NCBI GenBank assembly: GCA_022701545.1
Contig: JAKOOG010000026.1
Location: 1 to 35,762, forward strand
Length of the DNA stretch: 35,762 nt
Source: Weeksellaceae bacterium
GTDB taxonomy: Bacteria; Bacteroidota; Bacteroidia; Flavobacteriales; Weeksellaceae
Direction of reading: 5' to 3'
The number at the start of each line of letters is the position of its first letter. Position 1 is the first letter of the stretch. The position numbers were made by a program, and so were the translations under genes. Of this stretch, positions 17,382 to 25,921 are shown one piece after another. The notes beneath the pieces were generated by a model. That model did no database searches. It was not told the origin of the DNA and saw nothing but the letters and a program-made list of their open reading frames with translations.

Positions 17382-17417
17382 AAGCCATCACGATTCAATA
17401 TTAGATCGTGATGGCTT
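17382..17417 (-). terminator. Hairpin between ccoG and ccoH
   Basis: A perfect 13-bp stem (arm AAGCCATCACGAT at 17382-17394, partner at 17405-17417) with a 10-base loop lies 7 bases past the ccoG stop. On the minus strand it is followed by TTTTAT, so it could act as a terminator or attenuator within the operon. Confidence 0.65.
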
Positions 17418-17424
17418 ATGATGG

Positions 17425-18879
17425 TTAAAACTGTAATTTAAAGGGTCCTTCAAAATAAGTCTGGTAGGAATCGATCAGCTTGCCTTTCATATCGTAAACC
17501 CCGATGGTGATATTCTGTTTGGAAAGATTCATTTCACTTTCAGGGAAACTGATATTTACCGTTCCTTTGGTAATTTTATCCCTTTCTACAGGAATCTTAC
17601 TGGAACCGCTGTAAATAACCTCTCCGTGCTTCGGTTCGATCACTTTAATGGTAACCAGTTTCTTATCATTTGTTTTATTTAGGAAAGTATAATTGTAGGT
17701 ATTGGTAATATTTCCGTCCCTTACAAAGAAGGTGCTTCCTGCAGGCTTAATGAACTTGGCTTCCATTTCTCCTCTGTTATACAAAAGATAGCCAAGAAAT
17801 GCCGTTAAAAATACAAGAATAAAGGCAAATCCTTTCATTCTTCCTGAGAACTTAAACTCGGTCTGCTTTTCAATTTCATTTTCCGTAGCATACCGGATAA
17901 GTCCTTTCGGTAAACCTACCTTTTCCATGACTTCATCACACGCATCGATACAGGCGGTACAGTTTACACATTCAAGCTGCTGTCCGTCTCTGATGTCGAT
18001 CCCGGTAGGACAAACCACAACGCACTGATGACAATCGATACAATCGCCTTTTCCAGCAGCTTTCCGGTCCTCGCCCTTTCTCCATTTCGCTCTGTTTTCC
18101 CCCCTTTTGAAATCGTAGAAAACATTTACGGTATCTTTGTCAATCAATACGCCCTGTAATCTTCCGTATGGACAAACCAGCGTACATACCTGTTCTCTGA
18201 ACCAGGCGAATACAAAATAGAAGGCTGCCGTAAGAAGGATCATTACGATAAAATTGGTAGGATGGGCAAATGGTCCTTCAGCTACGATTTTGATAACTTC
18301 CCGGTACCCCACAATATACATGAACATAAAATGAGTGATAATTAACGAAATCACAAGGTAGATCGTCCATTTCAAACTTCTTTTCCAGATCTTCTCAGTA
18401 TTCCATTCCTGTCGGTCAAGCTTCATCTGCTTGTTCCGGTCTCCTTCAATCGCATATTCTATCTTACGGAAGATCATTTCTAGGAAAATTGTCTGAGGGC
18501 AGATCCACCCGCAGAAAATTCTACCGAAAGCAATCGTAAATACAATAATGAATATCAGAGAGGCAATAGCTCCCAAAGTAAGGATGAAAAAATCCTGAGG
18601 ATAAAAAGGTTGCCCGAAAATAAAGAACTCCCTGTCGATTACATTAAATAAAATCAGCGGATTGCCATTGATTTTTATAAACGGCACCGCAAAATAAATC
18701 AATAATAAAATATAGCTTACAAGATATCTGTAGTTGGTATATTTCCCCTTAGGTTTTCTGGGATATACCCATTTCCTTTTCCCGGACTGATCCATGGTGC
18801 CTATAGAATCTCTGTAAGTTTCAGGGTCCAGAACCTGGCCCTGTCCGCCGCGTGTTTCTGTTTCTTCTATGTTTGCCAT
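17425..18879 (-). CDS. ccoG: Cytochrome c oxidase accessory protein CcoG
   Basis: A 484-residue membrane ferredoxin-like protein; CcoG reduces copper for cbb3 oxidase in the species studied. It has several N-terminal helices with NapH/PsaC-like motifs CGWICPQTIFLEMIF and CTLVCPYGRLQG, then a soluble segment with two [4Fe-4S] motifs (CIDCHQCVVVCP and CVNCTACIDACD), another helix, and a C-terminal Ig-like domain (IG-fold, about 375-484). The open frame starts at a TTG at 18885, two codons before the ATG at 18879, which is preferred. It is separated from ccoP by an AT-rich hairpin and from ccoH by another hairpin. Confidence 0.95.
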   Translation of the reverse strand: MANIEETETRGGQGQVLDPETYRDSIGTMDQSGKRKWVYPRKPKGKYTNYRYLVSYILLLIYFAVPFIKINGNPLILFNVIDREFFIFGQPFYPQDFFILTLGAIASLIFIIVFTIAFGRIFCGWICPQTIFLEMIFRKIEYAIEGDRNKQMKLDRQEWNTEKIWKRSLKWTIYLVISLIITHFMFMYIVGYREVIKIVAEGPFAHPTNFIVMILLTAAFYFVFAWFREQVCTLVCPYGRLQGVLIDKDTVNVFYDFKRGENRAKWRKGEDRKAAGKGDCIDCHQCVVVCPTGIDIRDGQQLECVNCTACIDACDEVMEKVGLPKGLIRYATENEIEKQTEFKFSGRMKGFAFILVFLTAFLGYLLYNRGEMEAKFIKPAGSTFFVRDGNITNTYNYTFLNKTNDKKLVTIKVIEPKHGEVIYSGSSKIPVERDKITKGTVNISFPESEMNLSKQNITIGVYDMKGKLIDSYQTYFEGPFKLQF

Positions 18880-18903
18880 TTGCAATAGTATTTAAAAAAA
18901 GAA

Positions 18904-18949
18904 AAACATAATTCGTTACTATTTTTTATTCTAATAACAAATTATGTTT
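18904..18949 (-). terminator. AT-rich 18-bp hairpin between ccoP and ccoG (terminator/attenuator)
   Basis: Arms 18904-18921 and 18932-18949 enclose a 10-base loop. On the minus (transcribed) strand all 18 pairs form, 16 Watson-Crick and two U-G wobbles; on the plus strand these two would be C-A mismatches. A T-rich run follows on the minus strand (complement of 18894-18903). This looks like a leaky terminator that lowers ccoG/H expression relative to the structural genes. Confidence 0.7.
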
Positions 18950-18976
18950 CTCATATGCTTAATTTTTTATTTAAAA

Positions 18977-19858
18977 TTATTCTTTTTCCCAATGCGCTTC
19001 AGTTCCCTGAGGAGCTGCACCGCCCTGAGCTTCCGTTACCGGAGGTAATTCCTGGTTAATGTGGTATACATAAGCAGCAATCTTTTCAATTTCTGCTCCG
19101 GAAACCTCTCCGTTCTTACCGAAGGCTCTCATCGCAGGATTATTCGGCGAACCGTTCCAGTCCATATGGAATACGTTTTTAAATAACGTTTTCTCAGGCT
19201 GGTTGATCCAGAATTTATCGGTAAGGTTTGGTCCAATACCACCGCTTCCATCTTCCTTATGACAAGAGGCACAATTGGTTTTAAACAATTCTTTACCTTC
19301 TGCAATATTGTCTGCGGAATATTTAGCCGTTTCAATCGTTACAGGAGGCTGGGTTTTGCTGTAAAGGTCAATCGCTGCAATCTGCTCTTTATATTCCTGC
19401 TCGTATTCGTTGATCGGGTGAGCGAAATCGGTGAAAGCATATGCGGCTACGTAAAGTATACAAAAAGCAGTCCCAAAATAGAACAGACCTACCCACCATT
19501 TCGGCAGCTGGTTATCCAATTCCATAATTCCGTCGAAACCATGGTCGATAAGGATATCTTTTTCCTCAGCAGCAGACTGCTTCTTGAATGCTGCATTATA
19601 TAATCTCTTAAAATAAGGTACTTTCTTTTCGGCTAAATACGCTGCCTTTTCTTCAGGAGATAATTTTTTGAACTTGTTGTTTTCAACAAGGTCTCCGATA
19701 GCCCCGTGGATGTATGCCAGAATACCGGCAATGATCACGGTTCCCCAGAAATAAGGTGAGCTTAAGAACTGATAGCTCTGTACAAACAGGTAGTAAAAAA
19801 TAACTAAAAGTACTACGATGATGAGGATGTTTATAACAACCGGTGTTCTTTGTTTCAT
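18977..19858 (-). CDS. ccoP: cbb3-type cytochrome c oxidase subunit CcoP
   Basis: A 293-residue subunit with an N-terminal hydrophobic pair (about 9-50), an intervening helical cytosolic part, another membrane helix near 120-143, and a C-terminal periplasmic cytochrome c domain. Only one heme c motif is present (CASCHKEDGSGG), with a distal Met likely in the AMRAFG region. Proteobacterial CcoP has two hemes; the one-heme form is common in Bacteroidota. The subunit passes electrons from soluble or membrane cytochromes to CcoNO. It follows ccoQ by 7 bases. Confidence 0.93.
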   Translation of the reverse strand: MKQRTPVVINILIIVVLLVIFYYLFVQSYQFLSSPYFWGTVIIAGILAYIHGAIGDLVENNKFKKLSPEEKAAYLAEKKVPYFKRLYNAAFKKQSAAEEKDILIDHGFDGIMELDNQLPKWWVGLFYFGTAFCILYVAAYAFTDFAHPINEYEQEYKEQIAAIDLYSKTQPPVTIETAKYSADNIAEGKELFKTNCASCHKEDGSGGIGPNLTDKFWINQPEKTLFKNVFHMDWNGSPNNPAMRAFGKNGEVSGAEIEKIAAYVYHINQELPPVTEAQGGAAPQGTEAHWEKE

Positions 19859-19865
19859 AATAAAA

Positions 19866-20066
19866 TTAATTTTTCAAATTAAAATCGTCATCCTGATCAT
19901 CCTGCAGAGGAGCTTCTTCTTCTTCCTTATAATATTTTTTAGGCTTGCTAAAAACATAAATAACCAGGCTGATGAAGAACAGCAAAAAGAAAATCAGAGC
20001 CAACGTCTGGTAAAAACCAGCATTGTCAGTGTTGGATAAGATGTCTTTAAAATTCTGAGGGATCAT
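19866..20066 (-). CDS. ccoQ: cbb3 oxidase small subunit CcoQ-like
   Basis: A 66-residue protein with one transmembrane helix (about 21-40) and an acidic C-terminal tail (EEEEAPLQDDQDDD). Size, topology and position between ccoNO and ccoP match CcoQ/FixQ, which stabilises the complex. Sequence alone is too short for a firm call; the operon position makes it convincing. Confidence 0.85.
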   Translation of the reverse strand: MIPQNFKDILSNTDNAGFYQTLALIFFLLFFISLVIYVFSKPKKYYKEEEEAPLQDDQDDDFNLKN

Positions 20067-20083
20067 GATGTGAACCTTTAATA

Positions 20084-22342
20084 TTAGTTATTACTTGCTG
20101 TTTTAATTTCAGTTGTCTTAATATCCGTTCCTAATCGCTGAAGATAAGAAATAAGGGCTACCACTTCTTTTTTCTCCAGTTCTCCTTTAGGTCTCTTTGC
20201 ATAGGCCTTCTTCAAATCCGGTGCTTCAGACATGATGTCTCTTACGATTTTTGAAGCCTGGTTGTTTGCCCATGAGTTGGCGGAGTCGATTTCAGATTTG
20301 GTGTAAGGTACTTCAAAAGCATTCTTCATCAGTTTCATCTTGTCTACCATCTTAGAGCGGTCCAGATCGGTAGCAATCAGCCACGGGTAACGAGGCATGA
20401 TGGAACCTGCAGAAGTCGATCTCGGGTTATACATGTGCTTGTAATGCCAAGAACTTGGGTTTTTCCCTCCTTCTCTATGCAAATCCGGTCCGGTTCTTTT
20501 CGATCCCCAAAGGAAAGGTCTGTCATAAACAAATTCCCCTGCTTTTGAATACTGCCCGTTTTTACCGTTAAATCTTACAATCTCATCTCTGAACGGTCTT
20601 ACCATCTGTGAGTGACATGCGTTACATCCTTCTCTGATATAAATATCTCTACCTTCCAATTCAAGCGGTGAATACGGTTTTACAGCTGAAATTGTCGGTA
20701 CACTTTTCTTAAGGGATAGCGTAGGGATAATTTCCACCATACTACCGATTGAGATCGTTAATAAAGATAAGATTCCCATCAATACCGGAGTTCTTTCCAG
20801 CCAAAGGTGAGTGCCTTCCCCTTCTTTACGTTTTTTACTGATGTTGGCCAAAGCAGGTGCTTCTGCCGGTACATCTTTCTGGAATGATCCTTTTCTTACG
20901 GTTGCTACAAGGTTTACCACCATTAAAATAGCTCCTGAAAGATAGAACAATCCTCCTACGAATCTCATTTTAAAGTAAGGGATAATTGCCGTTACGGTAT
21001 CCAGCCAGTTTTTCCAAACCAGAGTTCCGTCCGGGTTGAACTGTTTCCACATTAGCCCTTGGGTAAATCCGGAAATATACATCGGTACTGCATAGAAAAT
21101 GATACCCAATGTTCCTAACCAGAAATGCCAGTTGGCTAATTTTACAGAATATATCTTTGTTCTCCAAAGAATCGGAATCAGGTAATAGATTACCCCGAAT
21201 GCCATGAAACCATTCCATCCAAGAGCCCCTAAGTGTACGTGTCCGATTACCCAGTCGGTAAAGTGACCGATTTTATTGATGTTTTTTGTTGCCAGAAGCG
21301 GACCTTCGAAAGTGGCCATCCCGTAACACGTTACCGCTACGACGAAGAATTTGAGAATAGGATTTTCCCTTACTTTATCCCACGCTCCTCTTAAGGTAAG
21401 AAGACCGTTCAGCATTCCTCCCCATGACGGTGCGATAAGCATGATCGAGAACCCTGTTCCCACAGCCTGAGCCCAGGCCGGAAGAGCGGTATACTGAAGG
21501 TGGTGAGGACCAGCCCAGATGTATACGAAGATCAGTGACCAGAAGTGAATGATGGATAACTTATAAGAGAATACCGGTCGGTCTGCTGCTTTCGGTAAGA
21601 AATAATACATCAAACCAAGTACCGGGGTTGTAAGAACAAATGCTACGGCATTATGTCCGTACCACCATTGTACAATGGCGTCTTTTACCCCTGCATAAGC
21701 TGAATAGGATTTCCATCCGGTAAAGGATAAAGGAACCTCCAGGTTGTTGAAGATATGAAGCATGACTACTGCAATCCACGTACCTACGTAGAACCAGATG
21801 GCTACGTAAAGGTGTCTTACCCTTCTATTGGCAATGGTCAGGAACATATTTGCTCCGAAAATGATCCATGAGAATGCGATCAGAATATCAATTGGCCATT
21901 CGTGCTCTGCATATTCTTTGGAAGTGTTAATTCCCATAAAGAACGTAATGTACGTTACAAGGATCATAATCTGCCATGTCCAGAAATGGATCCACGATAA
22001 GGTATCGCTGTACATTCTTGTTTTTAATAATCTCTGCAGAGAGTAATAAACCCCTACATAAACCACATTCATTACGAATGCGAAAATTACGGTGGTGGTG
22101 TGCAACATCCTGATTCTTCCGAACCCGAATGCACCATGCGTTTTTATCAATCCGTCGATACCGCCACCTAAACTTTTAATGGTAGTATCATCGGTTCCGA
22201 AAAAGAATTCCGGAAGCTCAGGATAAAAAAGCATCAATGCCGCCGTAAGCCCGAATAAAAACCCTATGATCCCGAAAGCTACGGTCGCATAGAGGAATGC
22301 CCGGACAATACTGTTGTCATAACTAAACTTTTGTGTTTCCAT
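20084..22342 (-). CDS. ccoN: cbb3 oxidase catalytic subunit fused to CcoO (CcoNO)
   Basis: A 752-residue fusion. The N-terminal 500 residues form CcoN, a heme-copper oxidase with about twelve helices and the low-spin heme and copper-ligand regions (HTTTVIFAF, HNAVAF, GPHHLQYTALP, HVHLGALGWNGF). The C-terminal 250 residues form CcoO: a membrane helix (about 525-545), then a cytochrome c domain with CNACH and a likely Met ligand in IMPRYPWL. The fusion of CcoN and CcoO is typical of Bacteroidota. This enzyme reduces O2 at low concentration and pumps protons. The next gene, ccoS, ends 5 bases upstream. Confidence 0.97.
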   Translation of the reverse strand: METQKFSYDNSIVRAFLYATVAFGIIGFLFGLTAALMLFYPELPEFFFGTDDTTIKSLGGGIDGLIKTHGAFGFGRIRMLHTTTVIFAFVMNVVYVGVYYSLQRLLKTRMYSDTLSWIHFWTWQIMILVTYITFFMGINTSKEYAEHEWPIDILIAFSWIIFGANMFLTIANRRVRHLYVAIWFYVGTWIAVVMLHIFNNLEVPLSFTGWKSYSAYAGVKDAIVQWWYGHNAVAFVLTTPVLGLMYYFLPKAADRPVFSYKLSIIHFWSLIFVYIWAGPHHLQYTALPAWAQAVGTGFSIMLIAPSWGGMLNGLLTLRGAWDKVRENPILKFFVVAVTCYGMATFEGPLLATKNINKIGHFTDWVIGHVHLGALGWNGFMAFGVIYYLIPILWRTKIYSVKLANWHFWLGTLGIIFYAVPMYISGFTQGLMWKQFNPDGTLVWKNWLDTVTAIIPYFKMRFVGGLFYLSGAILMVVNLVATVRKGSFQKDVPAEAPALANISKKRKEGEGTHLWLERTPVLMGILSLLTISIGSMVEIIPTLSLKKSVPTISAVKPYSPLELEGRDIYIREGCNACHSQMVRPFRDEIVRFNGKNGQYSKAGEFVYDRPFLWGSKRTGPDLHREGGKNPSSWHYKHMYNPRSTSAGSIMPRYPWLIATDLDRSKMVDKMKLMKNAFEVPYTKSEIDSANSWANNQASKIVRDIMSEAPDLKKAYAKRPKGELEKKEVVALISYLQRLGTDIKTTEIKTASNN

Positions 22343-22347
22343 ATCAA

Positions 22348-22572
22348 CTATTCACTTTTATCTTCAATTTTATTATTTTCTCCTTTTTCTTGTGGGTTTT
22401 CTTTGTTATCGGATTTGTCCTTTTCCTTGATTTCGCCGGAGTCGAACAGGATTCTTACAGCCGGGGATTCATCATCCTCAAACTGCCCTTTTCTTGCGTA
22501 TATGATAAACACAACAAGGAAAACAGCAGCTAAAGAAACGCTGCAAAGGATCATTAAATACAGAATATCCAT
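22348..22572 (-). CDS. ccoS: cbb3 oxidase maturation protein CcoS
   Basis: A 74-residue protein with a single N-terminal membrane helix (about 6-25) followed by KGQFEDDESPAVRILFDSGEI, close to the CcoS signature (QFDDLExPAxRILFD). The tail is highly charged. CcoS is needed for insertion of heme b and copper in CcoN. A TAnnTTTG box lies 8 bases upstream of its start. Confidence 0.92.
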   Translation of the reverse strand: MDILYLMILCSVSLAAVFLVVFIIYARKGQFEDDESPAVRILFDSGEIKEKDKSDNKENPQEKGENNKIEDKSE

Positions 22573-22579
22573 TAGACAA

Positions 22580-22607
22580 CAAAATTAACCTATTTTCGGG
22601 GTTCAAA
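22580..22607 (-). promoter_or_regulatory. Probable promoter ahead of ccoS
   Basis: On the minus strand TAATTTTG (22580-22587) matches TAnnTTTG, with TTTG (22604-22607) 16 bases upstream. It gives a possible internal promoter for ccoS-NO-Q-P. The -7 box is only 7 bases from the ccoS ATG, so the leader would be very short. Confidence 0.45.
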
Positions 22608-22681
22608 TTTAATGAAAAATAATGACTTTCATCACGAAATACGGGTTTTGGCTAATTTAAAATCAGTCTAAATAAGCCTGT

Positions 22682-25063
22682 TTAAGCCCGTTTTTTAAAA
22701 TACTTCCTACCCAGGATCCAGGTGGAAAGTGTGGTAAAGGAAACTACCGTAATTGAACTCGCCGGCATGATCAGCGCAGCAAAAAGAGGATGCATATGCC
22801 CTGTCACTGCGTAACTTAAACCGACGATATTGTAAAGAAAGCTGATTATAAATGTGATTTTCACAATCGTGATCGAGCCTTTGCATACATTCAGATAGCG
22901 GTCAAGCGCCACTACTTTTTCCCCGTTCATGATAACATCTGAAGAAGGCGTGAAGCTGTTGGAATCATCGGCAATCGCAATCCCCACATTGCTCTGTTTC
23001 AGGGCTCCTGCATCATTCAACCCGTCGCCGAGCATGGCCACTTTCATATTCCGGTCCTGAAGCTTCTGGATGTAGTTCAGCTTATCTTCAGGGTTTTGGT
23101 TGAATGCCATTGCCTTGTAATCCGGGATCAGTTCTTTCAGCTGGCTTTCTTCTGAAGAATTATCGCCGCTCAAAATAAAAACATTATAATTGGTCAGTTT
23201 TTTAAACAGGTCTTTCAGGTTCTCTCTGTACTCGTTCTTAAAAATAAATTTACCCAAGAAAGCATCATTTTTACTTACATATACGGCAGTCTCAAGGTTT
23301 TTGGATTCCTGACGGTTGTATTTCGCCGAACCGATCTTGTAAATATTTCCCCTCACGCTCGCTTCATATCCTTTTCCTGAAATCTCCCTGAAGTTTTCAA
23401 CCGGGAAATACTCATCTTTGGCCTCGATAAATTCATACAGGGATTTCGAAAGCGGGTGGTTGGAGTTTTTTAATAATGTTTTGATATTCAGCAGATCAAA
23501 TTCATTAATTTCCGCACCTTCAAACTTGATATTCGATTTTTTACGGTGGGTGATGGTCCCTGTTTTATCGAAAACAATCGTATCTAATTTTGCAATTTTC
23601 TCAATTGTCAGTGTATCCTTCACATAAAATTTATTCCGTCCCAGGATCCTCATGATATGCCCGAAGGTAAATGGAGCCGACAGTGCCAGCGCACAAGGGC
23701 AGGCAATGATCAGGATCGCCGAGATCACCTGGAACATTTTTTCCAGATCAACGGTTGCCCAATAAATTCCGGAAATCAAAGCTATGCCTAAAATGATGAA
23801 AGTGAAATATTTACTGATGGTATTCGTCAGGGTATCCAGTCCGGTTTCATGCTTTTTAAAGGCTTCTTTGTTCCAGAGCTGGGTCAGGTAGCTCTGGTCC
23901 ACATTTTTGATTACTTCCAGTTCCAGTGATGAACCGATCTGCTTCCCGCCGGCAAAAATCCGATCTCCAGGCTGCTTGCTGATGCTTTCGCTTTCCCCGG
24001 TGATGAAACTGTTGTCGATATTTCCTTCTCCATTGATCAGAATCGCGTCTACCGGAATGATTTCCTGGTTTCGCACCAGGATTCTGTCCCCGACCTTAAT
24101 GTCGGAAAGCAGGATGTTTTCCTGTTTTCCTTCAAAGTCAACCTTCGTTACGGCAATCGGGTAAAACGATTTGTAATCCCGGTCGTAAGAAAGCGCATTG
24201 TACGTCCTCTTCTGGAAAATCTTGCCCAGCAACATGAAGAACAATAGTCCGCAAAGGGTATCGAAATAGCCCGGGCCGTAATTGGTTGCCACTTCATACA
24301 GGCTCCGTCCGAAAAGAACGATAATTCCCAGCACAATCGGGACATCAATGTTTACGATCCTGTTTTTAAGACCGTACCACGCCGATTTATAATAATCCGA
24401 TGCGGAATACACCACCACCGGAATCGCCAGCAAACACATCAAAGCTCTGAAAAGCCCTTTATAATGTTCCATCCAGTAATCTTCACCGCCCACGTATTCC
24501 GGGAATGCCAGGAACATTCCGTTTCCGAAAGCAAAAGCGGCAATGGCAAATTTTATCAGCAGGGATTTGTCTAGGTTTTCAACATTTTTGTCCGCCGTTT
24601 CAAGACTGATGACGGGCTTATATCCTAAATTAGTTAGAAAGTTAGCTAATTCGCTTAATTTTAATTCATTATGGTTAAAAGAAATCTGTAAAGTCTTTCG
24701 GGTAAAATTAACCTGGGAATATTTGATGTTCTTGTTCAGCGTATGCAGGCTTTCCAGCAGCCAGATGCATGACGAACAGTGGATAACGGGGATTTTGAAA
24801 GTCACCAGGCTGGTACCGCCTTCCGAAAAATCCGTTACCTTGTCGAAAATTTCCTGGGTATCCAGATATTCAAACTGTGATGAGCTTTCGTCCGGACGGA
24901 TCCCGGCCCGTTTATTTAATTCGTAGAAATTACTTAAGTTATTGGTATTCAGGATTTCGTAAACCGACTTGCAACCGTTGCAGCAGAAAGTCTTTTCATC
25001 AAACAGAATTCTTTCTTTTTCGATCCCTTGGCCACAATGAAAACAGTTCTCGCTCACCTCCAT
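22682..25063 (-). CDS. ccoI: Copper-exporting P1B-type ATPase CcoI (cbb3 assembly)
   Basis: A 793-residue heavy-metal P-type ATPase. The N-terminus has a cysteine-rich zinc-ribbon-like part (CFHCGQ and CCNGCK) typical of CcoI, followed by an HMA domain whose metal site reads HCSSC. Eight membrane helices are expected; helix 6 has the CPC metal motif (ACPCALALSAP). The phosphorylation site DKTGT, the hinge GDGLNDA and the actuator loop with TGES are all present. CcoI-type pumps move Cu+ to the periplasm for CcoN. It is the first gene of the minus-strand locus and diverges from the Crp/Fnr regulator. A TAnnTTTG match (25078-25085) lies just upstream. Confidence 0.95.
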   Translation of the reverse strand: MEVSENCFHCGQGIEKERILFDEKTFCCNGCKSVYEILNTNNLSNFYELNKRAGIRPDESSSQFEYLDTQEIFDKVTDFSEGGTSLVTFKIPVIHCSSCIWLLESLHTLNKNIKYSQVNFTRKTLQISFNHNELKLSELANFLTNLGYKPVISLETADKNVENLDKSLLIKFAIAAFAFGNGMFLAFPEYVGGEDYWMEHYKGLFRALMCLLAIPVVVYSASDYYKSAWYGLKNRIVNIDVPIVLGIIVLFGRSLYEVATNYGPGYFDTLCGLLFFMLLGKIFQKRTYNALSYDRDYKSFYPIAVTKVDFEGKQENILLSDIKVGDRILVRNQEIIPVDAILINGEGNIDNSFITGESESISKQPGDRIFAGGKQIGSSLELEVIKNVDQSYLTQLWNKEAFKKHETGLDTLTNTISKYFTFIILGIALISGIYWATVDLEKMFQVISAILIIACPCALALSAPFTFGHIMRILGRNKFYVKDTLTIEKIAKLDTIVFDKTGTITHRKKSNIKFEGAEINEFDLLNIKTLLKNSNHPLSKSLYEFIEAKDEYFPVENFREISGKGYEASVRGNIYKIGSAKYNRQESKNLETAVYVSKNDAFLGKFIFKNEYRENLKDLFKKLTNYNVFILSGDNSSEESQLKELIPDYKAMAFNQNPEDKLNYIQKLQDRNMKVAMLGDGLNDAGALKQSNVGIAIADDSNSFTPSSDVIMNGEKVVALDRYLNVCKGSITIVKITFIISFLYNIVGLSYAVTGHMHPLFAALIMPASSITVVSFTTLSTWILGRKYFKKRA

Positions 25064-25077
25064 AAATTATTGAACTA

Positions 25078-25085
25078 CAAAATTA
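25078..25085 (-). promoter_or_regulatory. -7 box candidate for ccoI
   Basis: TAATTTTG on the minus strand fits TAnnTTTG and lies 14 bases before the ccoI ATG; no convincing -33 TTTG at normal spacing was found. Confidence 0.35.
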
Positions 25086-25096
25086 TAACAAATTTT

Positions 25097-25128
25097 TTTG
25101 TTTATCGAGTTAAAAAGTTCTATTTTTG
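25097..25128 (+). promoter_or_regulatory. Bacteroidota-type promoter of the Crp/Fnr regulator
   Basis: TTTG (25097-25100) and TATTTTTG (25121-25128) are separated by 20 bases, an excellent match to the TTTG/TAnnTTTG consensus. Transcription would start near 25135. Confidence 0.65.
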
Positions 25129-25146
25129 TGATAAATGTCATATAGA

Positions 25147-25860
25147 ATGTCGCAGGAACAACAGATTGCAATTGAAGAGAGGTTTGCCAGGGTTTTTAGT
25201 GATAAATCGTTCAAGGAAAGACTTTCCAGTGCCGATTTTGAAAAGTACATCAATGGTAAAAAGAAATTCTCTTTTCAGAAGCATGATACTATTTTCGAGG
25301 ACGGCGAAACACCGAAAGGCGTTTTTGTGTTGGAAAAAGGGGCTGCCAAGCTTTCCAAATCGGGAGCTTTCGGAAAAGACCAGATTTTACGGTTCATCAA
25401 AGAAGGCGATATCATTGGTTACCGCTCTTTGCTCTGCGGTGAAAATTTCCAGGCAAAAGCAGAGGCCATGACGGATATTGAAGCCACCTTTCTCCCGGCA
25501 GACATTTTCATGTATCTTCTGGAAGTTGATCCTCAGCTTTCTTTTGTCATGCTTCAGAAAATTGCTTACGAATTGGGAGAATCTTCCAATACCATTACCT
25601 TCCTTGCACAGAAAACCGTACGGGAGCGGCTGGCAGAAATCTTACTGCTTCTAGAACAGAAACTGGGCGTTGACCCGGAAGGATTCATCAAAATTTCTTT
25701 AACGAGAGAAGAAATTGCCAATATTATCGGCACGGCTACCGAAAGTGCCATCCGTCTGATCTCCGAGTTCAAAGGAGACCAGCTCATCGAAGTGGACGGG
25801 CGGAACATCAAAATTCTCAATCACGACAAATTAATGAAACTCGGTCACGTAGTTTTATAA
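25147..25860 (+). CDS. Crp/Fnr family transcriptional regulator without Fe-S cysteines
   Basis: A 237-residue regulator with an N-terminal cyclic-nucleotide-like beta-barrel (about 30-125), a dimerisation helix (about 130-165) and a C-terminal winged helix-turn-helix (about 184-215; LTREEIANIIGTATESAIRLI) ending EVDGRNIKIL. Only one Cys is present (LLCGENF), so it cannot hold the FNR [4Fe-4S] cluster; it probably senses something else or needs a partner. The frame is open from an ATG at 25135; the ATG at 25147 (MSQEQQIAIEERF) is preferred because the promoter would place the transcription start at about 25135. Its divergent position suggests control of the cbb3 locus, but no binding palindrome was identified. 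Confidence 0.9.
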   Translation: MSQEQQIAIEERFARVFSDKSFKERLSSADFEKYINGKKKFSFQKHDTIFEDGETPKGVFVLEKGAAKLSKSGAFGKDQILRFIKEGDIIGYRSLLCGENFQAKAEAMTDIEATFLPADIFMYLLEVDPQLSFVMLQKIAYELGESSNTITFLAQKTVRERLAEILLLLEQKLGVDPEGFIKISLTREEIANIIGTATESAIRLISEFKGDQLIEVDGRNIKILNHDKLMKLGHVVL

Positions 25861-25874
25861 CCCATACAAATTTC

Positions 25875-25898
25875 AAGTCGGCCCATCGCCGACTTTTT
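25875..25898 (+). terminator. Rho-independent terminator of the Crp/Fnr gene
   Basis: The stem AAGTCGGC (25875-25882) / GCCGACTT (25888-25895) with a 5-base loop and a T run, 15 bases after the stop. Confidence 0.88.
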
Positions 25899-25921
25899 AA
25901 CTTTTAAAAAATAGATACGTT

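Noticed and set aside
25064-25146. FNR-type box in the ccoI-regulator divergent region
   Set aside because: Fragments such as TTGAA and TGTGA occur, but no TTGAT-N4-ATCAA or TGTGA-N6-TCACA dyad is complete.
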